A DNA stretch of 64,000 bases from Pedobacter jejuensis (GCF_003725795.1 NZ_RBEE01000002.1:186001-250000), one strand, 5' to 3'. Shown: positions 17,427 through 26,799, numbered from the stretch's first letter. Program-made: numbers and translations. Notes: generated by a model not told the origin, from the sequence alone.

Positions 17427-17459
17427 AACTTCGGTAGTTTTTACACTACCGAAGTTTTT
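17427..17459. terminator. Bidirectional terminator between blaR1-like gene and tRNA-Leu
   Basis: AACTTCGGTAG (17427-17437) pairs perfectly with CTACCGAAGTT (17446-17456) around an 8-nt loop. It has an A run before it and a T run after it. It can end the rightward peptidase transcript and the leftward tRNA transcript. Confidence 0.9.
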
Positions 17460-17463
17460 GTTG

Positions 17464-17547
17464 TACTCAAGAGGAGATTCGAACTCCCACACCCATACAG
17501 GCGCCAGCCCCTCAAGCTGGTGCGTCTACCAATTTCGCCACCTGAGT
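17464..17547 (-). tRNA. tRNA-Leu (anticodon GAG)
   Basis: Read on the minus strand, an 84-nt class II tRNA is seen. The acceptor ACTCAGG pairs with CTTGAGT (one G-T pair), the anticodon stem CCAGC/GCTGG holds the loop TTGAGGG (anticodon GAG), and there is a variable arm and a GTTCGAATC T-loop. The discriminator base is A. No CCA is encoded. Confidence 0.93.
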
Positions 17548-17592
17548 ATATATTGCAAATATAATTTAATTTTAGCGTTTAGAAACAGCGTT

Positions 17593-18357
17593 CTATAAAT
17601 CTATTTTCAAACCGTCGTAAGCAAGCCTAATATTTGATGGCAAAAATTGCTCAACTTCATTATGTAAGCCTAAATTGTGACTAATGTGCGTAAGATATGT
17701 AGTTTCTGCACCTACCTTTTCTGCAAATGCGATAGCTTCATCTAAAGTAAAATGCGAAATGTGAGGCTCTATTTGCAAAGCATTTATCACCAATATTTTT
17801 GTCCCCTTTATTTGCTCAAAACTGCTATCTGAAATCGTTTTAGCATCAGTTATATATGTAAAATCCCCTATTCTATATCCTGTTATTGGCAATAGGTGAT
17901 GCATCACTTCAAATGGTATAATTTTGCTATTGCCAATATTAAAACTCACTCCATTTACCACTTCATGTAAGTTTATTTGTGGCAAACCATGGTATTTCGT
18001 ATCCGCGAAAATATAGTAAAATTCGCGTTTTAAAGCGGTTTGAACCCGTTCTGTTGCGTAAACATCAATAACTTTATGCAGCAAATAATTAAATGGCCGG
18101 ATATCATCCAAGCCAGCAATATGGTCTTTATGTTCATGGGTGAATAGAACTGCATCTAAATCTTTAACTTTCGCTCTTAAAAGTTGGTATCTAAAATCTG
18201 GTCCGCTATCTACAACAATCGTTTTATCGTCGGTTTCAATTAAAATCGATGTTCTTAATCTATTGTTCCTAAAATCCGTCGATTGGCAAACTTCACATGT
18301 ACAAGCAATTACCGGAACGCCTTGCGATGTGCCTGTCCCTAAAAAAGTAACCTTCAT
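17593..18357 (-). CDS. MBL-fold metallo-hydrolase (PhnP-like)
   Basis: The 254-residue protein is a metallo-beta-lactamase-fold hydrolase. It opens with MKVTFLGTGTSQGVPV, then a CTCEVC cysteine cluster, and carries the metal motif THEHKDH (an HxHxDH variant with Glu at the second position) plus later His and Asp ligands. The N-terminal pattern is that of the PhnP-like group, which includes phosphoribosyl cyclic phosphodiesterases, but no phosphonate genes are nearby. The ATG at 18357 is preferred over 18366 because family members begin MKVTFLG. The substrate is not known. Confidence 0.85.
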   Translation of the reverse strand: MKVTFLGTGTSQGVPVIACTCEVCQSTDFRNNRLRTSILIETDDKTIVVDSGPDFRYQLLRAKVKDLDAVLFTHEHKDHIAGLDDIRPFNYLLHKVIDVYATERVQTALKREFYYIFADTKYHGLPQINLHEVVNGVSFNIGNSKIIPFEVMHHLLPITGYRIGDFTYITDAKTISDSSFEQIKGTKILVINALQIEPHISHFTLDEAIAFAEKVGAETTYLTHISHNLGLHNEVEQFLPSNIRLAYDGLKIDL

Positions 18358-18406
18358 CTTAAACACCTCTCCTTTCTAAACCAATAATCTACGTTTCGTA
18401 CCTGCA

Positions 18407-18679
18407 TTAAAATAATTCTGTTTGCTGTAAAGATTGAAAAAATTGCCTTTGACGATCATCCAATAAATTTTCATCAGTAGTTGTTTGCTTTACCAAATTT
18501 ACCAAGGCGGTTATTTTGCCTTCTAAATTAGAAAATTTGTTCACAACAATAATCTTACTATGCTCTAGCAAGCAAGAACCTGTTTTAAAATTCCCTTTCT
18601 CGTAACGAACCTTGAAACCCATAGCAAAAAGCAACTGCTCCAGTTTCTCTAAAGTATGATTGGTAAGTGGTAATGACAT
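18407..18679 (-). CDS. Conserved hypothetical protein, 90 residues
   Basis: A short soluble protein with no signal peptide or membrane segment. It begins LTNHTLEKLEQLLFAMGFKV, continues with a beta-like stretch (GSCLLEHSKIIVVNKF) and ends in a Gln-rich helix. It sits 40 bp upstream of the MBL gene on the same strand and may share its transcript. I do not recognise a function. It resembles the small conserved proteins found near housekeeping genes in this phylum. Confidence 0.6.
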   Translation of the reverse strand: MSLPLTNHTLEKLEQLLFAMGFKVRYEKGNFKTGSCLLEHSKIIVVNKFSNLEGKITALVNLVKQTTTDENLLDDRQRQFFQSLQQTELF

Positions 18680-18825
18680 TAGAACAAACTTAGAGAATTA
18701 TGAGTAGCATTCATAAATACAAACCGTTTTTTTATTATCCAGGCTTAAGAAATTGATCTTAAATTACCCAATATTAATTTACAGGCAACATAAACGAATC
18801 GCTAAATATTAGATTAAGTTCTAAA

Positions 18826-18857
18826 ACAAAAAAGTTCAGCTGTTTCCAGCTGAACTT
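18826..18857 (-). terminator. Intrinsic terminator of lolA
   Basis: On the minus strand, AAGTTCAGCTG pairs perfectly with CAGCTGAACTT (18832-18842 with 18847-18857, 4-nt loop) and a run of T follows. It begins about 30 bp after the lolA stop. Confidence 0.9.
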
Positions 18858-18887
18858 ATAAATCTTAACTTTTAAACTAAAAAGAAA

Positions 18888-19538
18888 TTATCTTAAGTCA
18901 ACAACTTCAACACCTGGATATTTCTTTGCATCGAACGCAAATGTAGTTTCAGGAACTTTAACATTTGGCACAAAGGTTTTTACATTGTAAGTGTATTTGT
19001 TTCCGTTTTTATCAAACAAAACAACGTTTGCAATTTGTTTAGCAGCTTTATCGATACTTAAACGAACTTTAAATATGGATTTTTTAGCATCAGTTGGTGT
19101 CAAATCAATCATTTGGTAAGTTTTAGAACCTACTTTCTCTTCGCCTGTATAAATGTATTTAAAACCTTTCTCGTAAACAGTAAAAATCTTAGCAGGATTT
19201 ATTGCATCTCCACTATTATCAACATTGCTTACCTGAACTTCTTTATCTTTTTTAAGATAAGTCCATTGACTTTTACCATCACTAAACAACTCCTGGTTGG
19301 TCATTGCCACTTTGTATTTATTTGAGTTGGCTTTAACATATAATGTTCCTTGTTGCGTTTCTTTTACCTTAGCTTTAGGGTTATCTAAAGTGAAAGTAAA
19401 ATCAGTTTTTACAATATTATACGTTTTGTATTTCTTACTTACATCAGCTAAAATTGCTTTAGCTTTCGCATCAGTTTGAGCATAAGTTGAAGTTGCAAAA
19501 GCAGCTACAACCATTAATGCTGAAATTAATTTCTTCAT
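18888..19538 (-). CDS. lolA: Outer-membrane lipoprotein carrier protein LolA
   Basis: The 216-residue protein has a signal peptide (about 1-20, ending TYAQ) and a LolA-like fold: an antiparallel sheet with phrases such as TDFTFTLDNPKAKVKETQQGT, and later FKVRLSIDKAAKQIANVVLFD. It ferries lipoproteins across the periplasm to the outer membrane. It follows ftsK by 53 bp on the same strand; the ftsK-lolA order is common in this phylum and suggests one transcript. The terminator at 18826-18857 ends the unit. Confidence 0.9.
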   Translation of the reverse strand: MKKLISALMVVAAFATSTYAQTDAKAKAILADVSKKYKTYNIVKTDFTFTLDNPKAKVKETQQGTLYVKANSNKYKVAMTNQELFSDGKSQWTYLKKDKEVQVSNVDNSGDAINPAKIFTVYEKGFKYIYTGEEKVGSKTYQMIDLTPTDAKKSIFKVRLSIDKAAKQIANVVLFDKNGNKYTYNVKTFVPNVKVPETTFAFDAKKYPGVEVVDLR

Positions 19539-19591
19539 CTTGTGTCTTTTAAATTTTCTATTGAAACATTTGATTAGCTAAATTGATAGTT

Positions 19592-22195
19592 CTAATCCTT
19601 GCTGTTCATACTATTCAAGAACTGTTCCAAAGAGTACTCATCAGGATATAAAACCTCACGGGCTTTACTTCCTTCAAACGGACCAACAATGCCTGCTGCT
19701 TCTAATTGATCGATTATTCTCCCTGCCCGGTTATAACCAAGCTTCAGTTTACGTTGTATTAATGATGTAGAACCTTGTTGATGCAGAACTATCAGTCTTG
19801 CAGCATCTTCGAAAAACTTATCTCTTTCATTTGGGTCGAAATCTGCCTTGCTACCTTCACCTGCTTCATCGATATATTCAGGGAGTTGATAAGCATCAGA
19901 ATAGCCGCGTTGATTGCCGATGTATTCAGAAATCCTATCCACTTCAGGTGTATCAACAAAAGCACACTGTAGCCTGATTAAGTCGCTTCCTGTTGATAAA
20001 AGCATATCTCCGCGACCAATTAGTTGATCTGCACCTCCGCTGTCTAAAATCGTTCTCGAATCTATTTTAGATAAAACTCTGAAAGCTAACCTGGCCGGGA
20101 AATTGGCTTTAATGGTACCAGTAATAATATTTACCGATGGACGCTGTGTTGCCAATACCAGATGAATACCGATGGCACGAGCCAATTGAGCTAAACGAGC
20201 GATTGGCGCTTCAACTTCTTTACCAGCTGTCATCATTAAATCGGCAAACTCATCTACCACTAAAACGATAAAAGGTAAAAATCTATGTCCATTGTTTGGG
20301 TTAAGCTTACGCTTGATAAATTTATCGTTGTACTCTTTTAAGTTTCTTACCTGGGCATCTTTCAACAAATCATAACGCTGATCCATTTCGATACAAAGTG
20401 AATTTAGTGTATTTACTACCTTTTTAGTATCCGTAATAATGGCATCGGCTTCGCCCGGAAGTTTTGCCAAAAAGTGGCGTTCAATTCTATTAAATAAGGT
20501 TAGCTCTACTTTTTTAGGGTCAACCAATACAAATTTTAATTGTGCCGGATGTTTTTTGAATAACAATGAAACTAAAATTGCATTAATACCAACCGATTTA
20601 CCCTGACCTGTTGCACCTGCCACCAATAAGTGCGGCATTTTAGCCAAATCAGCGATAAACACCTCATTACTAATGGTTTTACCTAAGGCAATTGGCAAAT
20701 CCATGGTATTTTGAGTCCACTTTTCGGTATTTAAAATGCTGCGCATGGGTACCATTTCCGGATGTTGATTTGGCACTTCGATACCAATCGTTCCCTTTCC
20801 AGGCATTGGTGCAATAATACGAATACCCAATGCAGCTAATGAAAGCGCAATATCATCCTCAAGGTTTTTAATTTTTGAAATTCTAACACCAGGAGCAGGA
20901 ATTATCTCGTAGAGTGTAACCGTTGGACCAATCGTAGCTTTAATCTTATCAATTTCGATGTTGTAGTGATTAAGCGTTTCTACGATTTTATTCTTATTGG
21001 CTTCCAACTCTTCTGCATTAACAGAAATTTTATTAGTGCCATAATTTTCTAATAAATCTATTGTTGGGTATTTATAACCGGCTAAATCTAACTTCTCATC
21101 ATAGTTACCAAACTGCTCAACCAAATCTTCCGATTTTTTATCTTCTTCCGTTTTTTGAATTGTAAAGCTAGGTTCTTTAACCTCTTCCTCATCTTGGATG
21201 GTTGGCTCAACTACTAAAGGCATAGCTGAAGCAGCTGCAGCTGCTATAGGCAAATTTGTTGCTAATGGCGATAAAACTAAAGGTGGTACGGTTGCTTCTA
21301 CATCCTGCTCTTCATAACGATTTGGCTGTAAAACAACATTTTGTTGTCTGCGTTCATTATTTATAAGCGTTTTATCCCTTATCGGAAATTCAATGGGTTC
21401 ATGCTCATCCTCCCTCGCTTTACTTTGTGCAAATTTCTCCCTTACTTCATTAACAAAATCAGGCGTTTCATTATCTAAATAAACTTCTTTCTCTTTACGT
21501 TCCGGAAACTTAAAATCGATATTATAGGCGATGATTAAAATGGTTAAGCCTGCGAAAGCAATTAACCCGGCAACACCTGCAGCACCAATTTGAGCACTTA
21601 ACAATTTATTACTCCAATAACCAAATTCGCCTTCTAAATAATGTGGCGATTCTGACCAAAAACTATGGGCAAAACCCAGAGTTAAGGATATAAATAATAA
21701 AAAGAAAAAGCTATAACCAAGGGTTTTAGAAATGGATAAAATTCTAACTTTAAAAAGCAAACGGTATCCAATGATAAAAAAAGCTAAAACAAAAAGGAAT
21801 GATGCAATACCAAACCATTCGTATATAAATTGATGTGATAATAAAGCACCAAATTTACCCAACCAGTTCTGCACAACAGGAATATTTACACCTGAGTCTT
21901 TTAACTCTTCTGCAGTTTTAAATAAATTCCCCCAACCTCCGTTAGCATCAATAACATAACTTTGATCATCCTGCCAAGTGAATAAATAGGATGTAAATGC
22001 AATTAAGAAATACAGAGAAAGTATAACAAAAAACAAACCTAGTATCTTTATCGCCCTGCCATCCTGCAAATCGAAATTTGGCAGATATTCTCTTTTCTCC
22101 TTAGGTTGGCGAATAGATGAAGACCTTCCAGATGCATTTTCTGCACCTCGCTCTCTGAATGTATTGGATTTAAACTGGTTTCCCTTTACCGCCAT
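19592..22195 (-). CDS. ftsK: DNA translocase FtsK
   Basis: The 867-residue protein has four predicted N-terminal membrane helices (about 50-72, 125-148, 160-178, 205-225), an acidic and Pro/Ala-rich linker (230-380), and a RecA-like motor. Walker A is GATGQGKS (527-534), Walker B is in IVLVVDEFADLM, and the C-terminal gamma winged helix (RKLKLGYNRAGRIIDQLE) reads the polar DNA motifs. It pumps chromosome termini through the division septum. Its linker is short compared with Escherichia coli but normal for Bacteroidota. Confidence 0.96.
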   Translation of the reverse strand: MAVKGNQFKSNTFRERGAENASGRSSSIRQPKEKREYLPNFDLQDGRAIKILGLFFVILSLYFLIAFTSYLFTWQDDQSYVIDANGGWGNLFKTAEELKDSGVNIPVVQNWLGKFGALLSHQFIYEWFGIASFLFVLAFFIIGYRLLFKVRILSISKTLGYSFFFLLFISLTLGFAHSFWSESPHYLEGEFGYWSNKLLSAQIGAAGVAGLIAFAGLTILIIAYNIDFKFPERKEKEVYLDNETPDFVNEVREKFAQSKAREDEHEPIEFPIRDKTLINNERRQQNVVLQPNRYEEQDVEATVPPLVLSPLATNLPIAAAAASAMPLVVEPTIQDEEEVKEPSFTIQKTEEDKKSEDLVEQFGNYDEKLDLAGYKYPTIDLLENYGTNKISVNAEELEANKNKIVETLNHYNIEIDKIKATIGPTVTLYEIIPAPGVRISKIKNLEDDIALSLAALGIRIIAPMPGKGTIGIEVPNQHPEMVPMRSILNTEKWTQNTMDLPIALGKTISNEVFIADLAKMPHLLVAGATGQGKSVGINAILVSLLFKKHPAQLKFVLVDPKKVELTLFNRIERHFLAKLPGEADAIITDTKKVVNTLNSLCIEMDQRYDLLKDAQVRNLKEYNDKFIKRKLNPNNGHRFLPFIVLVVDEFADLMMTAGKEVEAPIARLAQLARAIGIHLVLATQRPSVNIITGTIKANFPARLAFRVLSKIDSRTILDSGGADQLIGRGDMLLSTGSDLIRLQCAFVDTPEVDRISEYIGNQRGYSDAYQLPEYIDEAGEGSKADFDPNERDKFFEDAARLIVLHQQGSTSLIQRKLKLGYNRAGRIIDQLEAAGIVGPFEGSKAREVLYPDEYSLEQFLNSMNSKD

Positions 22196-22375
22196 TTTCT
22201 ATGTAATATTATAAAGAGCAAACTTAGACAAAATTGTTACTATTGTAAACAATTTTATTGATTCTCCCCTATCCAAAAAAATTAATATTTAAATATTAAT
22301 CTGAGTGCTTAAACCTTATACACAAAATTTGGTCTATAAATTTAACAACACACAAGTTGTCGCGTTTTATCAAAT

Positions 22376-22438
22376 GAAACGGATTTTGTTTTAGGTTTAT
22401 CCCGTTTTACCTGGAGAGGTGAAACGGGATTTTTATTT
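22376..22438 (+). ncRNA. Orphan terminator with competing upstream arm (attenuator or sRNA end)
   Basis: In the 378-bp gap between ftsK (leftward) and the ankyrin gene (rightward), a 14-bp stem reads ATCCCGTTTTACCT (22399-22412) against AGGTGAAACGGGAT (22417-22430) with a GGAG loop and a T-rich tail. It is oriented rightward, yet no gene lies upstream on that strand. An arm at about 22376-22384 (GAAACGGAT) can pair instead with the left half of the stem. That fits either a leader attenuator for the ankyrin gene or a small RNA. The rest of the gap is AT-rich and shows nothing else. Confidence 0.55.
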
Positions 22439-22573
22439 TCAATCTATAATAAAGGACTTTAAAACAGAATTAAGCTAAAATATTAAGCATCACACAACAA
22501 AATTTAATCACTTATTTCTTCACGCTATTTATTTTTATTAATTTGAAAAGATTATTTGCGATAGATTCAAACA

Positions 22574-23227
22574 ATGGATATAATAAACCTTGAAAAAGAA
22601 ATAGAAGCTGGAAATTTAGATGCTGTAAAAGAAATTTTAATTCAAAATCCCGAGCTTGCCAATACAGATACTTCGCACCGAATTTCTCCATTATTATTGG
22701 CCTGTTATTATAAAAAACCTGAAATTGCGAATTTGATAGCGGAGTTTGTAGGTCAGCTAACCATATTCGAAGCGTGTGCCGCTGGCAAATTAGATGCTGC
22801 AACATTACTTATCTTTCAAAATCCAAATTGGCTAAATAAGTTTTCAGAGGATGGTTTTACACCTTTAGCATTGGCTTGCTATTTTGGTCACGAAAACATA
22901 GCAAGTTTTCTTATAGAAAAAGGCGCAGAGGTAAATCTGGCTTCGAAGAACGGCTTTAATGTTTTTCCGATACACTCTTCCGTTGCCGCAAATAATATAA
23001 AAATTACTAAAATGCTACTTGATAACGGCGCATACCCAAATGTTTGTCAAAAAGCGGGTTTAGCACCTTTACATACGGCTGCACAACTTGGCAACATTGA
23101 ACTAATTATTTTACTCTTAGAACATGGTGCTGAAGTAGGCTTGCGTATGGAAGGAGGTAAATTGCCTGCAGATCTGGCTGCCGAAAAAGGATTTAATGAA
23201 ATTGCTGAAATTTTAAGGGAAGAATAA
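22574..23227 (+). CDS. Ankyrin repeat protein
   Basis: The 217-residue protein consists of about six ankyrin repeats from end to end, with phrases such as DGFTPLALACYFGHENIASFL and APLHTAAQLGNIELIILLLE. There is no signal peptide or membrane segment, so it probably acts as a cytoplasmic protein-binding scaffold. Its partner is unknown. It is alone on its strand, downstream of the terminator-like RNA, with a weak purine-rich site before the ATG. Confidence 0.85.
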   Translation: MDIINLEKEIEAGNLDAVKEILIQNPELANTDTSHRISPLLLACYYKKPEIANLIAEFVGQLTIFEACAAGKLDAATLLIFQNPNWLNKFSEDGFTPLALACYFGHENIASFLIEKGAEVNLASKNGFNVFPIHSSVAANNIKITKMLLDNGAYPNVCQKAGLAPLHTAAQLGNIELIILLLEHGAEVGLRMEGGKLPADLAAEKGFNEIAEILREE

Positions 23228-23279
23228 TCAGTTAACAGTTTTTAGTTTCGCAACTGTGAATTACTAATTGTTAAATTAA

Positions 23280-23498
23280 CTACTCCCAAATTCTTAAGCG
23301 CATTTTTTTCATATATGTTCTAATATCAAGTACAACAGCTGCCAAGAAATAAAATAATATAGGAAAACCTACCGCTAAAAATGAGGAATAAATAAAAAAC
23401 AGACGAACTTTTGAGGTACTCATATTTAACTTATTAGCTAAATAGGTGGAAACTCCAAAACTCTGTTGCTCGAAATAAGTTATAATTCTTTGAAACAT
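23280..23498 (-). CDS. PspC domain-like small membrane protein
   Basis: The 72-residue protein matches the PspC layout: a short amphipathic part (FGVSTYLANKLNMSTSKVRLFF) and then one hydrophobic segment (about 36-60), followed by a basic tail. In PspC the first part reads GVxxGLAxYxxxxxxxVRxxF. PspC domains in other bacteria take part in the envelope stress response. No pspA or other psp gene is near. The call is by pattern and the role is uncertain. Confidence 0.6.
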   Translation of the reverse strand: MFQRIITYFEQQSFGVSTYLANKLNMSTSKVRLFFIYSSFLAVGFPILFYFLAAVVLDIRTYMKKMRLRIWE

Positions 23499-23601
23499 AT
23501 TTAAGCTTATTTATGCGGATGAAATTAATTAAACACCTAATTCTAAACTAATTTATAAATAAAATTTGATTTAAATGATCTTAATTTCTCTTGAAATTTA
23601 T

Positions 23602-23817
23602 TTATTCTAAAATTAATTTTTCAAAATCCTGCTTATTCTCGTGCTTTATAAAGAGCGTTTGAGGATCCTCTAAACCTGAATATTTCTTTTTCAAATCATT
23701 TTTAAAAAGCTCTATATCAACACCATCAATCAAAATTACAGTTAAAGCATCTGCATTACCCCTAACTTCAATAATTTTATCTGGGTAAAGCTCCTTAAGT
23801 TCGTGTGGGAATTCCAT
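23602..23817 (-). CDS. Small hypothetical protein, 71 residues
   Basis: A soluble, mildly acidic protein (MEFPHELKELYPDKIIEVRG start). It looks like an alpha/beta domain and has no cysteines, signal peptide or membrane segment. It lies 49 bp downstream of the DUF2851 gene on the same strand. I do not recognise it. The codon use looks like its neighbours, so it is probably a real gene, but the evidence is length and context only. Confidence 0.45.
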   Translation of the reverse strand: MEFPHELKELYPDKIIEVRGNADALTVILIDGVDIELFKNDLKKKYSGLEDPQTLFIKHENKQDFEKLILE

Positions 23818-23866
23818 ATTGGTAAAACTGATTTAATTGTAGAAAGTTTGAGGAATGTTTAAGCAA

Positions 23867-25150
23867 TTACACCTGCCTTAAAATTTTAATTCCTATACCG
23901 CAAGATAGACATTTTTTAGCATCGCAATAGTGGTTTTTTAGTTGCAAAATACCTTGGGAAGTAAATGCATTATCCATCTTGACCCCAGCTTGAGTAAATT
24001 TCGTTGTAATTGCATTTTCTTCTGCCGGCAAACTTTCTAATAATTTTATTGCCCTGCTGATGTAATATTGAGTGCCTGTATGTTTACCATACGCAAATAA
24101 AAACAATGCAATTGTGTTCAGTAAAATATTATCAACAGAGGCTTTCCCAATTTGAATACTAACAGACGTTGCTTCTTTTTTAAAATGATAATGTGTTTCC
24201 CAGTAAGAATTAATGGGCAAATTTTCGAATAATTCACGAAGCGTGGCAGTATCTTTTATCTCTAAAATATTCGAAAATAAATGATTTGACTTTACGATTA
24301 AGGCTGCAAACTGCGCTAAACGTATGGTTGGAAAATTTTGTGGCCGCATACGCATAAACTTCCACATAGAAACCTCTAAAGGCTTTATGCTATATTTTTT
24401 CTGTAGAAATTGAAATTCTTGTTTCAACTTTTTTGGATACTCTTCTTCAAAGTTATCTTTTAAAAATCCTGCTGAGCCAAATACAAGTGCCTCAATTTGC
24501 AATGCATTATCTTTGTGCTTGGCATAAATTTGCTGTGGAATAGTCTTTGCAAAAAGTTCGAATGGCAATGCATTAACCTTAAAACCAAAATTGCGAGCCA
24601 AAAACCAGTAAAACGTTTCATCCCAATTGCCTTTTAGTCGGTTAAGACAATTCAATACAGTTGCTGTTTTTTGTTCAAACCGCTCAACCACCGTTCTAGA
24701 TAAAAAAGAATCGATGATGATTTTATCTACATATTGTATTTGGGCAACGCAAGGAAAATCGGTAAGCGTTAAAAACAAATGTTCGTATTTGTGGATTAAA
24801 TCTGCAGCTACCCGATTTTTAAGCTCCAAAACAGGCAAAACGGAACCATCAATTCGGGTAATTTCAGTATCGTTTTCGTAAACCACATGAAGAATTACAT
24901 TTTCATAACTTGCATCATTTTGATGATTGTGCTTTAACCAATCAGATGATTTTAGATGAATTTCGACGTTGCCCGCCCAAACTGTTTCAGCAATCTGAAT
25001 TTTGGCATTATTAAAATCTGGACCAGCATTCTTATTTAAAAATCCCTGATGAGTGATCTTTAATTCTTCTCCATGAACCGTTTTTAAATTATGGTTATCA
25101 AACGACTTGAATTGCCAAACATAGTGCAGAAAATCTTCCGGAAAATTCAT
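23867..25150 (-). CDS. DUF2851 family protein
   Basis: The 427-residue protein has the DUF2851 pattern: an early GPDFNNAKIQI and VWAGNVEIHLKSSDW segment, MRPQNFPTIRLAQFA in the second half, and a C-terminal cysteine pair in CDAKKCLSCGIG. The family is widespread in Bacteroidota and its function is unknown; the early GPDF/EIH motifs are reminiscent of a nuclease-like acidic site, but that is speculation. It has no signal peptide. It is co-directional with the small hypothetical gene and 75 bp downstream of the EamA gene. Confidence 0.85.
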   Translation of the reverse strand: MNFPEDFLHYVWQFKSFDNHNLKTVHGEELKITHQGFLNKNAGPDFNNAKIQIAETVWAGNVEIHLKSSDWLKHNHQNDASYENVILHVVYENDTEITRIDGSVLPVLELKNRVAADLIHKYEHLFLTLTDFPCVAQIQYVDKIIIDSFLSRTVVERFEQKTATVLNCLNRLKGNWDETFYWFLARNFGFKVNALPFELFAKTIPQQIYAKHKDNALQIEALVFGSAGFLKDNFEEEYPKKLKQEFQFLQKKYSIKPLEVSMWKFMRMRPQNFPTIRLAQFAALIVKSNHLFSNILEIKDTATLRELFENLPINSYWETHYHFKKEATSVSIQIGKASVDNILLNTIALFLFAYGKHTGTQYYISRAIKLLESLPAEENAITTKFTQAGVKMDNAFTSQGILQLKNHYCDAKKCLSCGIGIKILRQV

Positions 25151-25225
25151 TCTTGAAGATAATAAATTATTCCTAAAAGTTTTGAATGAATATTTAGAAT
25201 AATTTATTTTGATTTACACAATCGA

Positions 25226-26128
25226 TTATGCTACAGGAGATTTCTTCTTGTAATTTGTGATGAAAACACCTGCAATAATCAGTACCGTGGCAACTATTAA
25301 ATCTATCCCCACCTTCTCATTTAGAATTAACCAACCTAAAAATATGGCAATGATGGTATTGAAGTAAGTTAAGATGGATACTTCAGATGCGGAAACTTTT
25401 TTGAGCGAATAATGGTAGCAAAAATACCCTAAAACAGAACCAAATATAGCCAGGTAAACTGCTGCTAAAATACTTTCTGTTTTCCATGAACTTACATCAG
25501 CCTTGCCCGAAAAAATTAAAGCCAAGCCAAATTGTACTATTGCAGAAAAAACAAATTGATAGAAAAGATTTAAAAATATGTATTGAGGTTTTCCGCTGTG
25601 CTTTTTGGAGTAAATGGTTCCAATTGTCCACCCGGAAACCGCTATTACCAACGATAATATGCCATTTCTATAACCAGGCTCGAGCAAATCATTAATCCCA
25701 TCTCTAAAAATAAATACAACACCTAAAAATCCAATAAATACACCTAAGAAACCTTTCAAAGTTCCCTTTTGAATACCTAGAAATACACATCCTAGAAATA
25801 CTAATAATGGAGATGTTGCATTTATTAATGATGTTAATCCACTTGGAATGGTTTTTTCTGCAACGGTTGTCATTCCGTTCGCTATTATTACCATTAAAAT
25901 TGAAAGTAATATTTGTCTTTTAAAACTCGCCCAGCCAATCCATTTTAATTCTTTTTGTTTGATTAAAATCACTAGAATAATTAATGATGCAATGCTTTGT
26001 CTTATAGCGGTTACATACCAAGCTGGAATACTTTCTACCGCAACGCGAATACCTAAATAGGTTGTTCCCCAAATCAGGGCTACGCCGGTTAAGGCAAGGA
26101 TAAGTTTTAAATCTATTTTGGGTTTCAT
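25226..26128 (-). CDS. EamA family (DMT superfamily) transporter
   Basis: The 300-residue protein has ten predicted membrane helices in two EamA repeats; the first repeat contains the family phrase ALIWGTTYLGIRVAV and the second is near GSVLGYFCYHYSLKKV. Such inner-membrane proteins usually export metabolites or amino acids. The substrate is unknown. Its ATG at 26126-26128 and about 20 bp of coding sequence also occur as an imperfect copy 182 bp upstream, inside the repeat region at 26288-26343. Confidence 0.88.
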   Translation of the reverse strand: MKPKIDLKLILALTGVALIWGTTYLGIRVAVESIPAWYVTAIRQSIASLIILVILIKQKELKWIGWASFKRQILLSILMVIIANGMTTVAEKTIPSGLTSLINATSPLLVFLGCVFLGIQKGTLKGFLGVFIGFLGVVFIFRDGINDLLEPGYRNGILSLVIAVSGWTIGTIYSKKHSGKPQYIFLNLFYQFVFSAIVQFGLALIFSGKADVSSWKTESILAAVYLAIFGSVLGYFCYHYSLKKVSASEVSILTYFNTIIAIFLGWLILNEKVGIDLIVATVLIIAGVFITNYKKKSPVA

Positions 26129-26370
26129 AATTTGTGTTGGTATTTAACCACAGATGGACACGGATATTATTTTATTGCAAGACTTCTATTCGAAGTTTTT
26201 TGACACAGATGGACACGGATAAACACTGATATTTAGATACTGTAAATGATTAGGAGAATGTTAATTAGAGTAATAATTGTTTATCAATTTAAATCTGTTT
26301 TGAGTTTCATAATTGGTGTTTGTATTTAACCACAGATGAACACAGATAAACACTGATATTTAGCTACTGC
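26106..26370. repeat. Left repeat block next to the GxxExxY gene, with copied EamA 5' end
   Basis: A 56-bp stretch covering the EamA start (26106-26161) recurs at 26288-26343 with about five mismatches, including the CAT of the start codon. Both copies continue into the repeat ACCACAGATGGACACGG or ACCACAGATGAACACAG, then AAACACTGATATTTAG (26221-26236 and 26347-26362). The block occupies the gap before the GxxExxY gene. No other gene is present here. Confidence 0.8.
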
Positions 26371-26427
26371 GACCATGGATTAATATTGATTAATTAATAG
26401 TAGAAATAATTTGGATAAATTTTTATT

Positions 26428-26799
26428 TTAATACCCATTAATCATTCTTTTAATTTCAATTCTGGGCTTACCAAAATTTAATATCAAACCACATTTCTTG
26501 TTACAAGCAATTAGATAGTTCATTAGTTGAGCCTGATGAATTTCTGTAAGCATAGAAACTGTTTTCAATTCAACAATAATTTCATTTTGTACATATAAGT
26601 CGACAAAATAATCTCCTACAACTTCGTCATCGTAAAAGACTTGAAGTGCATGTTGTTTAGTTACTGATAATCCACTTTTTTTTATTTCTATATAGAGAGC
26701 ATTTTCGTAAACCTTCTCTAGAAAGCCACAAACAAGAGTATTTGATACTTTATATGCTGCACCAATTATTTTTTCTGTAATCTCATCTTGATAAATCAT
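26428..26799 (-). CDS. GxxExxY protein, PD-(D/E)XK nuclease-like
   Basis: The 123-residue protein carries the family motif G25-F-L-E28-K-V-Y31 and a nuclease-like set D67 (in DYFVDLY) with E77-L-K79 (IIVELKT). This matches the PD-(D/E)XK-like family to which GxxExxY proteins are assigned. No biochemical role is established. It has no signal peptide. It is isolated, with inverted copies of the same dispersed repeat on both sides: ACCACAGAT... to the left and its complement in four tandem copies to the right. This suggests that gene and repeats form one unit. Confidence 0.85.
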   Translation of the reverse strand: MIYQDEITEKIIGAAYKVSNTLVCGFLEKVYENALYIEIKKSGLSVTKQHALQVFYDDEVVGDYFVDLYVQNEIIVELKTVSMLTEIHQAQLMNYLIACNKKCGLILNFGKPRIEIKRMINGY

